From Amycolatopsis iheyensis (GTDB lineage: Bacteria > Actinomycetota > Actinomycetes > Mycobacteriales > Pseudonocardiaceae): DNA of 64,000 nt. Numbering within the stretch: position 1 is the stretch's first letter; every line of letters begins with the position of its first letter. Made by a program: the position numbers and the translations under genes. The notes beneath the pieces were generated by a model. It made no database searches and was not told the origin of the DNA. It saw nothing but the letters and a program-made list of their open reading frames with translations. The stretch is taken from NCBI RefSeq assembly GCF_024703995.1, contig NZ_JAMXQV010000016.1, forward strand, positions 1-64,000, read 5' to 3'. Of the stretch, positions 10,231 through 18,735 are shown piece after piece.

Positions 10231-11970
10231 TCAGCAGTTGCAGTCACAACAGGAGCAACAGTCGCAACAACCGTCACAACCGCCGCAGTCACAACCGCCG
10301 GCCGAATGCGGATTCCCGCTCCACGGCCCGGGGTAGGGATCGCGGCAGCAGAACTGGCAGGTGCAGCACATGTACGGCGTGAGCGCGCAGCCGAGGAAGA
10401 AGTTCCGCTTCTTGGGCGGGACGGCGAACTTCGGGTACCAGAGGCCGCCGCCCTTGCCGTCCAGTGACTCCGGCTCGGGGTCGCCGGGGCCGCCACCGCC
10501 CGGGCCACCAGGACCTCCAGGGCCTCCGGGACCACCGGGGCCACCCGGGCCACCAGGACCTCCAGGGCCACCTGGGCCTCCAGGCCCACCAGGGCCGCCC
10601 GGGCCACCTGGGCCTCCGGGCCCACCAGGACCTCGAGGGCCGCCGGGACCACCCGGCCCACCGGGGCCACGCGGGCCGCCCCCGCCCGGCCCGGGCGCGC
10701 CGGGCGGCGGAACCGGCCCCGGCGGCGGAAACCCTTGCGGCCGCGGAGAACCACCCCACCCGGGCGGCCCCTGAGGCGGGTACGGCGAAGGCTGGTACGG
10801 ATGTTGCTGCGGCCTCGGCCCAGGCCCGATCCACCCGGGCGGCGGCTGTTGCCCGGCGGGGTCGCCCGGCCACTGGCCACCGCCCCCGAGCACCAAGCCC
10901 GGCTCGACACCAGGTGCCGCGCGATCACCGGACTCCGAGCCCGGCTCGGCTCCAGGTGCCGCGCGATCACCGGACTCCGAGCCACGCCCAAGCACCGAAC
11001 CCGGCCCGGCACCAACCCCACGCACCGCACAATCACCGGACTCCGAGCCATGTCCGGGCCCCGAGTCCGCCGCGTGCACCGCACAATCACCGGCCCCCGC
11101 ACCGAGCCCATGCGCCACCCCATGCCCGAACGCCCGCCGCACCGCCTGGCGCAGCTCGTGCACCAGCAACGCGTGCACCAGCCCGGGCGACGCGAACTCG
11201 GCCTCCCGCAACGCCAGCTCGACCCCGAGCACCGCGTCGTCGCACAACCGCCGTGCCTCGGCGAACGACGTTCCCGTGGCCGACAGCGGGTTCCACGCTC
11301 CCGCCGCCTCGTCGGCCGCCCGGTCCTCGACCGCGTCCAGCAGGTGGGCCACTCGGCCGAACAGGCGACCCGCCTCGGCCAGCGGTGCCGCGTTCCCCGG
11401 CCGTCCGGCCAAGGCAGCCGTCCGGGCGAAGGCCGCCGACGTGGCCAGCTCCGCGGGCTCGGTCGCCAGCAACGGCGAGTCACCGAGGCCGACCACCCGC
11501 TCCACCGAAGCCTGCCGCGCGACCGCGTCGGTCAGCACCGCCGTGTCGAACCCGACCCGGCCGCCCGTGCGGCTCCCCTGCTGCGACCAGCGTGCCGCGA
11601 CCCGGCGGGCCGCGAAGGCCACCGAGCGCCGGCCGAACGCGCCGTCGGCGTCCGAGACGTGGTCGCCGATCTTCGCCGCCGCCAGCACCAGCGACACCGC
11701 CGCCGCCAGCTGGGCTCCTTCACCGCGGGCGACCGACGTCGAACGCATGCCCCGCAGCGGGCACGGTCCGGCGTCGCGGCGCAGCTCCACGCGGGGTGTC
11801 TGCGCCTCGACCAACGCCGAAACGATCAGGCCGTCGTAGTTGGTGACGACGCGGGCGAGCTGCCCGTGTTCGTCGCGCAGCGTGAGGCAGAGCCCGCACA
11901 GGTGCGCCAGCCAGTCGGCGTGCAGGTTTTCCGGCAGCCGGTGCCGGCACGGCCTGATGATCCCGAACAT
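10231..11970 (-). CDS. DUF5685 family protein with collagen-like tract and Cys-rich tail
   Basis: 579 aa, ATG start. Residues 1-290 form a helical DUF5685-type domain beginning MFGIIRPCRHRL and HLCGLCLTLRDEHGQ; the conserved Cys/His set there suggests metal binding. A Pro/Gly linker leads into a long run of GPG triplets (about residues 427-497), then PKFAVPPKKRNFFLGCAL, a MCCTCQFCC cluster and a terminal segment (about residues 560-579) in which roughly half the residues are Cys. The function is unknown in the family. The tail could bind metal or form a cross-linked or lipid-associated surface. It is a single gene, divergent from the DUF402 gene. Confidence 0.75.
   Translation of the reverse strand: MFGIIRPCRHRLPENLHADWLAHLCGLCLTLRDEHGQLARVVTNYDGLIVSALVEAQTPRVELRRDAGPCPLRGMRSTSVARGEGAQLAAAVSLVLAAAKIGDHVSDADGAFGRRSVAFAARRVAARWSQQGSRTGGRVGFDTAVLTDAVARQASVERVVGLGDSPLLATEPAELATSAAFARTAALAGRPGNAAPLAEAGRLFGRVAHLLDAVEDRAADEAAGAWNPLSATGTSFAEARRLCDDAVLGVELALREAEFASPGLVHALLVHELRQAVRRAFGHGVAHGLGAGAGDCAVHAADSGPGHGSESGDCAVRGVGAGPGSVLGRGSESGDRAAPGAEPGSESGDRAAPGVEPGLVLGGGGQWPGDPAGQQPPPGWIGPGPRPQQHPYQPSPYPPQGPPGWGGSPRPQGFPPPGPVPPPGAPGPGGGGPRGPGGPGGPGGPRGPGGPGGPGGPGGPGGPGGPGGPGGPGGPGGPGGPGGPGGPGGPGGGGPGDPEPESLDGKGGGLWYPKFAVPPKKRNFFLGCALTPYMCCTCQFCCRDPYPGPWSGNPHSAGGCDCGGCDGCCDCCSCCDCNC
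10490..10690 (-). repeat. GC-rich triplet-periodic repeat encoding (Gly-Pro-Gly)n
   Basis: About 200 bp of 9-bp periodic sequence (variants of GGGCCACCA/GGACCTCCA on the plus strand) that encodes the collagen-like tract of the DUF5685 protein. Units are degenerate at the third base, so the tract is maintained as protein rather than as a pure DNA microsatellite, but it remains a likely length-variable locus. Confidence 0.85.
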
Positions 11971-12068
11971 CCCCAGCCCCCTCGATCACGGTCGGCGCAC
12001 CTTAGCCCGAACGTGTGGCGCGCGCGGCGGGAGTACGCGATTCGTGACCGGCCCGGCAGGATGACCGC

Positions 12069-12587
12069 ATGGCCGCACTGCACCCGCCGAAGGTCGAGGT
12101 CTTCGACCCCGCCGAGCGCGCGAACATCGACCCGAAGGGCGTGCTCCGCGAAGTCGACGAGTACCGCGAAGAGCCGTTCGGCCTCTACCTCGCCCGCCCG
12201 ACGCCGGGCCGCGCCCAGTTCCACTACCTGGAGTCGTGGCTGCTGCCCGGCTTCGGCCTGCGGCTCACCGACTTCTGGTTCTCCCCCGGCCACGAACGCG
12301 ACCAGGACTTCTACCTCGACGTCGTCCGCGTCCACCGCGACGGCCCGCGCTGGGTCGCCACCGACCTCTACGTCGACCTGGTGCTCAAGGACAAGCTCTC
12401 GCTGCGGGTGATCGACACCGACGAGCTCCTCGAGGCCCACGCCGCCGGCCTGCTCTCGGCCGAAGACGCCGAGTACGCGCTGAAGACCACCTACGCGACC
12501 GTCGAGGGCCTGGCCGCACACGGCTACGACCTCGCCGCCTGGCTGTCCGCGAAGGACATCACGCTCACCTGGCGGCGGCACTCGTAG
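12069..12587 (+). CDS. DUF402 domain protein
   Basis: 172 aa, ATG start. The central region (FHYLESWLLPGFGLRLTDFWF, then DFYLDVVRVHRDGPRWVATDLYVDLVLKD) is the DUF402 core, with the carboxylates of DVVRV and DLYVDLVL placed as in the diphosphatase/nuclease-like members of this fold. The C-terminus is helical. The exact phosphate substrate is unknown. It is divergent from the DUF5685 gene, and a hairpin (12618-12638) lies downstream. Confidence 0.78.
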   Translation: MAALHPPKVEVFDPAERANIDPKGVLREVDEYREEPFGLYLARPTPGRAQFHYLESWLLPGFGLRLTDFWFSPGHERDQDFYLDVVRVHRDGPRWVATDLYVDLVLKDKLSLRVIDTDELLEAHAAGLLSAEDAEYALKTTYATVEGLAAHGYDLAAWLSAKDITLTWRRHS

Positions 12588-12617
12588 CGGCGACGCATCC
12601 TCCGAACGGTGGATCCC

Positions 12618-12638
12618 GGGTCCTCCGCCGGAGGACCC
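12618..12638 (+). terminator. Hairpin downstream of the DUF402 gene
   Basis: Perfect 9-bp arms GGGTCCTCC and GGAGGACCC around GCC, 31 nt after the stop codon. No U-tract follows, so it is either a Rho-assisted terminator or an operator of the next operon. Confidence 0.45.
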
Positions 12639-12684
12639 GAGGTCGGACCGTTGTGATGATTCGCCGGAGGGGGTCCGCGCGCGA

Positions 12685-12714
12685 TTCTCGATCCATCGGA
12701 ACACGGATCGAGAA
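12685..12714 (+). promoter_or_regulatory. Inverted repeat overlapping the ribosome binding site of the ABC-GT39-TCS operon
   Basis: Perfect 10-bp arms TTCTCGATCC (12685-12694) and GGATCGAGAA (12705-12714) with a 10-bp spacer. The right arm runs into GAGAAGGGG, the only plausible Shine-Dalgarno for the ATG at 12726. It could be the operator for the operon's own response regulator or an RNA hairpin hiding the RBS. Confidence 0.5.
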
Positions 12715-12725
12715 GGGGACGGCGG

Positions 12726-13631
12726 ATGCCGGTCATCGAGGTCGAGCACCTCCACAAGCGGTACGGGGACAAGGTCGCGGTCGAGGACGTGTCGTTCACC
12801 GTCGAACGCGGGGAGATCTTCGGCATCCTGGGCCCGAACGGCGCGGGCAAGACGACGACCGTCGAATGCCTGGAAGGGCTGCGGACACCCGACCGCGGCC
12901 GGCTTTCGGTGCTGGGCCTGGACCCGCGAAGCGACCGGGTGGAGCTGCGCCAGCGCGTCGGCGTCCAGCTGCAGGAAGGCCGGCTGCAGGACAAGCTGCG
13001 CGTCGGCGAGCTGATCGACCTCTACGCGGCCTTCTACCGCGAGCCCGCCGACCCGGAGCGGCTGCTGAGCACGCTCGGGCTGGCCGAACACCGGAACACC
13101 GCGTACAAGAAGCTCTCCGGCGGGCAGCAGCAACGGCTGTCGATCGCGCTCGCGCTGGTCGGGAGCCCGGAGGTGGCGGTGCTCGACGAGCTCACCACCG
13201 GCCTCGACCCCCAGGCCCGCCGCGACACGTGGGACCTGATCGAGGCCGTCCGCGACCGGGGCGTGACGATCCTGCTGGTCACGCACTTCATGGCCGAAGC
13301 CGAGCGCCTCTGCGACCGGATCGCGGTGATCGACGCCGGGCGCGTCGTCGCCGTGGACACCCCGGCCGGGCTGGTCGCCGGGGTCACCGACGAGCAGGTC
13401 GTGCGGTTCCGGCCGTCGGCGCCGCTCGACCCCGGCGCGCTCGAGGCGCTGCCCGAGGTCCGCCGGGTCGAGACCCGCGGCGGGCAGCTCGTGGTCCACG
13501 GCCACGGCAACGTGCTCCACGCCGTGACGTCGCAGCTGGCCCGGCTCGGGGTGATCGCCGGCGACCTGCGGGTCGAGCAGGCCGGCCTCGACGACGCCTT
13601 CGTCGCGCTGACCGGCCACCGGCCGGAATGA
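12726..13631 (+). CDS. ABC transporter ATP-binding protein, DrrA-like exporter class
   Basis: 301 aa. Walker A GPNGAGKT (residues 36-43), Q-loop VGVQLQEG, signature LSGGQQQR, Walker B VAVLDELTTGLDP (DEL instead of the commoner DEP) and H-loop LVTHFM are all present, followed by the about 80-residue C-terminal extension seen in antibiotic/lipid exporter ATPases. It pairs with the permease 10 nt downstream and heads an operon that ends in a two-component system. Substrate unknown. Confidence 0.92.
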   Translation: MPVIEVEHLHKRYGDKVAVEDVSFTVERGEIFGILGPNGAGKTTTVECLEGLRTPDRGRLSVLGLDPRSDRVELRQRVGVQLQEGRLQDKLRVGELIDLYAAFYREPADPERLLSTLGLAEHRNTAYKKLSGGQQQRLSIALALVGSPEVAVLDELTTGLDPQARRDTWDLIEAVRDRGVTILLVTHFMAEAERLCDRIAVIDAGRVVAVDTPAGLVAGVTDEQVVRFRPSAPLDPGALEALPEVRRVETRGGQLVVHGHGNVLHAVTSQLARLGVIAGDLRVEQAGLDDAFVALTGHRPE

Positions 13632-13641
13632 GGGGGAAACC

Positions 13642-14385
13642 ATGGCTGTCCTGACCAAACTGACCGCCGCCGAGGCGAAGGTGTTCCTGCGCGACCCCGG
13701 CGCCCCGGCCGTCGTCGTCGGCATCCCGCTCGCGCTGCTGCTGGTGTTCGGGCTGATGCCCGGCGCGAACGAGCCCGACCCGAAGTACGGCGGGCACAGC
13801 GCGCTGGCCACGGTGATCGCGCCGATGGCGGTGACGATCCTGCTGGCCATGCTGGCGCTCACGCTGTTCCCGAACGCGATGGGCACCTACCGCGAAAAGG
13901 GCCTGCTGAAGCGGCTTTCCGCGAGCCCGGTGCCGCCGAGCCGCCTGCTCGCGGCGCAGCTGCTGGTGAACCTGGCCGCCGCGGTGGTCGTGGTGCTGCT
14001 CATCGCCGGCGTCGGCGGGCTCGTGCTCGGCATCCCGCTGCCGGGCAACCCGGGTGGCTTCCTGGTTTCGCTCGTCCTCGGCGCGCTGGCGCTGTTCTCC
14101 GTCGGCCTGCTGGTGGCGGCCCTCGCGCCGACCGGGCGCGCGGCGAGCGGCATCGGCAGCGCGGTGTTCTTCCCGATGCTGGCGCTCGGCGGGGTCTGGG
14201 TGCCGAAGGAGCAGCTGCCGGTCTTCCTGCAGCACGTCGCCGACGTCCTGCCGCTCGGCGCGACGCTCAACGCGCTGCGCGCGACCTGGGCCGGCGACGC
14301 CCCGGAAGTGCTGCAGCTCGGCGCGATGGCGGCCTTCGCCGTCGTCAGCACCACGATCGCGGCGCGGGTGTTCCGATGGGAGTGA
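13642..14385 (+). CDS. ABC-2 type permease
   Basis: 247 aa with six predicted membrane segments (e.g. AVVVGIPLALLLVFGLMP, LATVIAPMAVTILLAMLALTLF, LLVNLAAAVVVVLLIAGVGGL) and the conserved cytoplasmic stretch MGTYREKGLLKRLSASPVPPSRLLAAQ of DrrB-like permeases. A GGGGGAAACC leader gives the RBS. The last 10 bp overlap the first GT39 gene, so translation is coupled. Confidence 0.9.
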   Translation: MAVLTKLTAAEAKVFLRDPGAPAVVVGIPLALLLVFGLMPGANEPDPKYGGHSALATVIAPMAVTILLAMLALTLFPNAMGTYREKGLLKRLSASPVPPSRLLAAQLLVNLAAAVVVVLLIAGVGGLVLGIPLPGNPGGFLVSLVLGALALFSVGLLVAALAPTGRAASGIGSAVFFPMLALGGVWVPKEQLPVFLQHVADVLPLGATLNALRATWAGDAPEVLQLGAMAAFAVVSTTIAARVFRWE

Positions 14386-15872
14386 CGACCGCGCCCGCCC
14401 CGGCCGTCGTCCGGCCCGTCGCCGCGGTGCCGGTGGCGGTCGTGACGGCGCTGATGGCGATCCCGTTGCTGCTGACGGCGAACCGCTACGGCTACTTCGG
14501 CGACGAGCTGTACTTCCTCGCCGCCGGACGGCACCTGGCGTGGGGGTACGTCGACCAGCCGCCGCTGCTTCCCTTGCTGGCCAGGACGATGGACACGCTG
14601 GGGCACTCGCCGTTCGTCCTGCGGATCCCGGCCATGCTGGCGATGCTCGGCGGTGTCGTCCTGACCGCGCTGATCGCCCGGGAGCTGGGCGGCGGCGCCA
14701 AGGCGCAGACGCTGGCCGCCGCGACCTTCGCGGTCTCGACGAACTTCCTGGCGGGCGGGCACTACCTGGCGACGTCCACAGTGGACCCGTTCCTGTGGAC
14801 CCTGCTGCTGTGGCTGCTGGTCCGGTGGCTGCGCACCCGCGCCGACGGCCTGCTCGTCTGGGCCGGCGTGGTGACGGCGGTCGCGCTGTACACGAAGTTC
14901 CTCATCGGCGGGTTCTGGCTCGCCGCCGGGGTCGCGATGCTCGCCTGTGGCCCGCGGGACCTGGTGCGGCGCCCCGCGTTGTGGCTCGGCGCCGGCATCG
15001 CCGTGGTCGCGCTGGTGCCGACGCTCGTCTGGCAGGCCATGCACGGCTGGCCGCAGCTGGGCATGGGCGCGGCGATCTCCGAGGAGGTCGGCGGGACCTG
15101 GGGCGGCCGGCTGACGTTCCTGCCGACGGCGCTGGTCACCGCCGGGCTCCCGGTGGGCGCGGTGTTGCTGTGTTACGGCCTCTGGCGGCTGCTGCGCGAT
15201 CGGGAGCTGCGCTTCCTCGGCTGGACGACCCTGCTGCTGACCATCGTGTTCCTGGCGGTGAACGGCCGGTTCTACTACGTCGCCGGGATGTACCCGGTGT
15301 GCTGGGCGGTGGCCGCGGTCGCGCTCGAACGCCGGGAGCCGTCCCGCTGGTGGCGGTGGCTCGCGACCTGGCCGTGCTACGTGCTCGCGGTGGTGTTCGT
15401 GCTGCCCGTCGCGTTGCCGATCTGGCCGCGGGCCTGGCTGACCGAACACCCGTCGTTGCCCTCACCGGTGTTCGCCTTCGCCGAGATCGGCGCACCCGAA
15501 GCCACCCGCTCGGTGGCCGGCGCGTTCGCGAGCCTGCCCGGCCGCGAGCACACGGCGGTGGTGACCGAAACGTACTGGGAGGCCAGTGCCCTCGACCGCT
15601 ACGGCCGCGACCTCGGCCTGCCCGAGCCGGCCAGCGGCAACCGCGGCTACGCGACCCTGGTCGTGCCCCCGGAATCCGCGACCGACGTGCTGTTCGTGGG
15701 CGCGAACCCGCGGTCGCTGCTCGGCCACTTCGCCGACGTGCGGCCGATCGGCAAGGTGGACACCGGCGCCGCGAAACCGAGTTACTTCGACGGGGCGCCG
15801 CTGTGGCTGGCGACCGGCCGGGTCGAACCGTGGTCCGCGTTGTGGCCGAAGCTGGTGAACACGCATACGTGA
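14376..15872 (+). CDS. GT39-family membrane glycosyltransferase, copy 1
   Basis: 498 aa with about 10-12 hydrophobic segments. The first periplasmic loop carries YFGDELYFLAAGRHLAWGYVDQPPL, in which the acidic pair GDE corresponds to the catalytic Asp/Glu of the PMT/ArnT superfamily that uses polyprenyl-phosphate sugars outside the membrane. A soluble C-terminal part (about residues 370-498) follows. It overlaps the permease gene and is clearly homologous to the next gene, showing tandem duplication. The acceptor is unknown. Confidence 0.85.
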   Translation: MGVTTAPAPAVVRPVAAVPVAVVTALMAIPLLLTANRYGYFGDELYFLAAGRHLAWGYVDQPPLLPLLARTMDTLGHSPFVLRIPAMLAMLGGVVLTALIARELGGGAKAQTLAAATFAVSTNFLAGGHYLATSTVDPFLWTLLLWLLVRWLRTRADGLLVWAGVVTAVALYTKFLIGGFWLAAGVAMLACGPRDLVRRPALWLGAGIAVVALVPTLVWQAMHGWPQLGMGAAISEEVGGTWGGRLTFLPTALVTAGLPVGAVLLCYGLWRLLRDRELRFLGWTTLLLTIVFLAVNGRFYYVAGMYPVCWAVAAVALERREPSRWWRWLATWPCYVLAVVFVLPVALPIWPRAWLTEHPSLPSPVFAFAEIGAPEATRSVAGAFASLPGREHTAVVTETYWEASALDRYGRDLGLPEPASGNRGYATLVVPPESATDVLFVGANPRSLLGHFADVRPIGKVDTGAAKPSYFDGAPLWLATGRVEPWSALWPKLVNTHT

Positions 15873-15958
15873 GGCCGGCGTCACCATCCGCACGGTGACG
15901 CCGGGACCGGCCACGTAGGGTGCGGGAAGGACCGGGCCGGACGAGGAACAGGAGCACG

Positions 15959-17467
15959 ATGGACGCCGTAGCCACGGCCCCCGACCAGGCGAAAGCGGTG
16001 CTCGCGCCGTTCGCCCGGCTGCCGGTCGCCCTGCTCGCGGCGGGCACGGCCGCCGCGCTGCTGCTGACGGCGGGGCGCTACGGCTACTTCGGCGACGAGC
16101 TCTACTTCCTCGCCGCCGGCAAGCACCTCGCCTGGGGCTACGCCGACCAGCCGCCACTGGTCCCGTTCCTGGCCTGGCTGATGAACACCCTCGCTCCCGG
16201 CTCGCTGGTGGTGTTCCGGCTGCCCGCGATCGCCGCCACCGCGGCCGGCGTGGTCGTCACCGCGCTGATCGCGCGTGAGCTGGGCGGGCAGCGCAAGGCA
16301 CAGGCCCGCGCGGCGGCGGCGTACGCCATCTGCGGCCAGTTCGTCGGCAGCGGGCACTACCTGGCGACCTCGACGATCGATCCGCTGCTGTGGACGCTCG
16401 TGCTGTGGCTGCTGGTGCGCTGGGTCCGCACCCGTGAGGACTCGCTGCTCGTCTGGCTCGGCGTCGTGACGGCGGTGGCGCTCAACGACAAGCTGCTGAT
16501 CGGCGCGTTCTGGGTGGCGGCCGGGCTCGCGGTGCTCGTCTGCGGACCGCGGGAGCTGCTGCGCCGGCCGAAGCTGTGGCTGGGCGCGCTGATCGCCGCC
16601 GTCTCGCTGGTTCCCACGCTGCTCTGGCAACGCGCGAACGGCTGGCCGCAGCTCGGCATGGGCGACGCGGTCGGCGCCGAGGTCGACGCGGCGGGTGGCC
16701 GCGAAAGCTTCCTCCCGCAGCTGCTCGCCGGGGCCGGCTGGGTGATCGGCGCGCTCGGCGTCCTCTACGGCGTCGCCGCGCTGCTCGGCAGCAAGCAGCT
16801 ACGGCCCTACCGCTTCCTCGGCTGGACGGCGCTCGGCGTCGTCGCGGTCTTCCTGGTCGCCAACGGGCGGTACTACTACGCCGCCGGGATGTTCGGCGTG
16901 CTCTGGGCCGCCGCCGCGGTCCACTTGGAAGGCCGAACCCCGGCGCGGTGGTGGCGCTGGGTGCCGACCTGGCCGGTGTTCGTCGTGTCCGCGTTGTTCA
17001 GCCTGCCGTTCACGCTGCCGATCTGGCCGGCGCACTGGCTCGTCGAGCACCCGGCCGCGCCGCGCCCCGCCTACGCGGCCGAAGAGATCGGCTGGCCGGA
17101 CCTCACCGCCGACGTCGCCGCGCTGTACCGGACCGCGCCCGCCGGCACGGCCGTGATCACCGGCGGGTACTGGCAGGCGGGCGCGCTCGACCGGTACGGG
17201 CCCGAGCACGGCCTGCCCGAGGCGTACAGCCCCAGCCGCGGCTTCTGGTACTTCGGCCGCCCGGCCGACAACGTCGACAACGTGCTCTTCGTCGGCTACG
17301 ACCCCTCGAAACTCGCGAAGCACTTCGGGAGCGCCCACATCGTCGGGCAGGTCGGCAACCGGCTCGGCGTCCGCAACGCGAGCGCGCACATGCCGGTCTG
17401 GCAGCTCTCCGGCCGGACCGCGAGCTGGGCCGAGATCTGGCCGGGGCTCAAGGACATGAGAGCGTGA
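15959..17467 (+). CDS. GT39-family membrane glycosyltransferase, copy 2
   Basis: 502 aa from the ATG that follows AGGAGCACG; the frame opens 13 codons earlier. It parallels copy 1 along its whole length (YFGDELYFLAAGKHLAWGYADQPPL; GHYLATSTIDPLLWTLVLWLLVRW) with the same acidic GDE in loop 1, the same membrane pattern and a similar C-terminal soluble region. Eighty-six bp separate it from copy 1 and its TGA overlaps the kinase GTG. Divergence between copies suggests distinct acceptors or donors. Confidence 0.85.
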   Translation: MDAVATAPDQAKAVLAPFARLPVALLAAGTAAALLLTAGRYGYFGDELYFLAAGKHLAWGYADQPPLVPFLAWLMNTLAPGSLVVFRLPAIAATAAGVVVTALIARELGGQRKAQARAAAAYAICGQFVGSGHYLATSTIDPLLWTLVLWLLVRWVRTREDSLLVWLGVVTAVALNDKLLIGAFWVAAGLAVLVCGPRELLRRPKLWLGALIAAVSLVPTLLWQRANGWPQLGMGDAVGAEVDAAGGRESFLPQLLAGAGWVIGALGVLYGVAALLGSKQLRPYRFLGWTALGVVAVFLVANGRYYYAAGMFGVLWAAAAVHLEGRTPARWWRWVPTWPVFVVSALFSLPFTLPIWPAHWLVEHPAAPRPAYAAEEIGWPDLTADVAALYRTAPAGTAVITGGYWQAGALDRYGPEHGLPEAYSPSRGFWYFGRPADNVDNVLFVGYDPSKLAKHFGSAHIVGQVGNRLGVRNASAHMPVWQLSGRTASWAEIWPGLKDMRA

Positions 17468-18735
17468 GCCTCAAGCTCGACTGGACCAGGTCGATGTGGC
17501 CGCCCGTCTCGGCGAAGACGGCCGGGATCTGGCAGCCGTGGCTGTCCCGGGCCGAGCGGTACTTGTGCTACGTCTTGCTGGCCACCGCCACGGTCCTCAG
17601 CGCCACGATCGGCGGGCACGACCTCCGCTGGTGGGCCGCGACCGGCCCACTGGTCGCCGGGTCCGCGTTGTGGCTGTTCGCGACGGTGACGCTGGCTCCG
17701 CCGCGGTTGCGCGAGCACCCGGTGTTCGCGACGCTCGCGTTCACGGGCCAGCTGGCCCTGGCTTCCGTGCTCGAGGCACGTGACGTCACGTTCCTGATCT
17801 TCGTGATCTTCGCGTTCCTGGCCGCGCTGCGGCTGCGGCCGCTGTGGCTGGCGTTCGCCGGGCTGGCGGCGACCTCGCTGCTGATCAACACGCTCGGCAA
17901 CGGCGGGCCGGTGCACGCGCTGCGGGAGCGGCCCGGCATCTGGATCACGCTGGTCCTGGTGCAGACGACGGCCATCGGCGGTGGCGCGGCACTCTCGGCC
18001 GCCGTCGCCCGGCAAAGCGACGAACGGCAGCGCATGCTCGACGAGCTCGCCGCGGCGCAGGCGGAAAACGAAGGCCTGCAACAACAACTGCTCAGCCAGG
18101 CCCGTGAAGCCGGGGTGCTCGACGAGCGGCAGCGGCTCGCCCAGGAGATCCACGACACCCTGGCCCAGGGCTTCACCGGCATCATCACGCAGCTCGAAGC
18201 CGCCGCGCTGGCCAAGGACGAGCCGGCGGAGTGGGAGCGCCACCTGGACTCCGCGACCGCGCTCGCGCGCGAAAACCTCACCGCCGCCCGGCGTTCGGTG
18301 CGCGCGCTGCACCCCGAGCCGCTGGACACCGCGAGCCTGCCCGAAGCGCTCGCCGACGTCGCGGCGCGGTGGAGCGCGCGGACCGGCGTGCCCGCCGCGG
18401 TCACCGCGACCGGGCAGCCGCGGCCGCTGCACCCGGAGATCGAGGCGACCGTCCTGCGGGTCACCCAGGAAGCATTGTCCAATGTGGACAGGCACGCGGC
18501 GGCCGGCCGGGTCGGCCTGACGTTGTCCTACATGGCCGACGAAGTCACCCTCGACGTCCGGGACGACGGCGCCGGGTTCACACCCGGGCCCGGCCCGGGG
18601 TACGGGCTGCCCGGGATGCGGCGGCGCGTCGAACGGCTCGCCGGTACGCTCCACGTCGAGTCCGAACCCGGCGGCGGCACCGCGATTTCGGCCGTCCTGC
18701 CCGACGTCCCACCCCCGCCGGAGGCCGCGCCATGA
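17464..18735 (+). CDS. Sensor histidine kinase, NarL-partner (HisKA_3) type
   Basis: 423 aa from GTG overlapping the GT39 stop. Five to six membrane segments (residues about 30-165) form the sensor without a large extracellular domain, so the signal is probably sensed in the membrane. A coiled coil (DERQRMLDELAAAQAENEG) leads to the HisKA_3 motif ERQRLAQEIHDTLAQG with phospho-acceptor His230. The ATPase domain has the N-box in EALSNVDRHA and the G-box DVRDDGAGF. Its stop overlaps the start of the response regulator, its obvious partner. Confidence 0.92.
   Translation: MSLKLDWTRSMWPPVSAKTAGIWQPWLSRAERYLCYVLLATATVLSATIGGHDLRWWAATGPLVAGSALWLFATVTLAPPRLREHPVFATLAFTGQLALASVLEARDVTFLIFVIFAFLAALRLRPLWLAFAGLAATSLLINTLGNGGPVHALRERPGIWITLVLVQTTAIGGGAALSAAVARQSDERQRMLDELAAAQAENEGLQQQLLSQAREAGVLDERQRLAQEIHDTLAQGFTGIITQLEAAALAKDEPAEWERHLDSATALARENLTAARRSVRALHPEPLDTASLPEALADVAARWSARTGVPAAVTATGQPRPLHPEIEATVLRVTQEALSNVDRHAAAGRVGLTLSYMADEVTLDVRDDGAGFTPGPGPGYGLPGMRRRVERLAGTLHVESEPGGGTAISAVLPDVPPPPEAAP

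Noticed and set aside
10490..10690. CRISPR-like or satellite array
   Set aside because: The 9-bp period is in frame with the DUF5685 gene and encodes GPG triplets; there are no spacers.
16576..17463. Upstream extension of the histidine kinase frame
   Set aside because: It lies fully inside the second GT39 gene in another frame; the GTG at 17464 with a stop overlap is the natural start.
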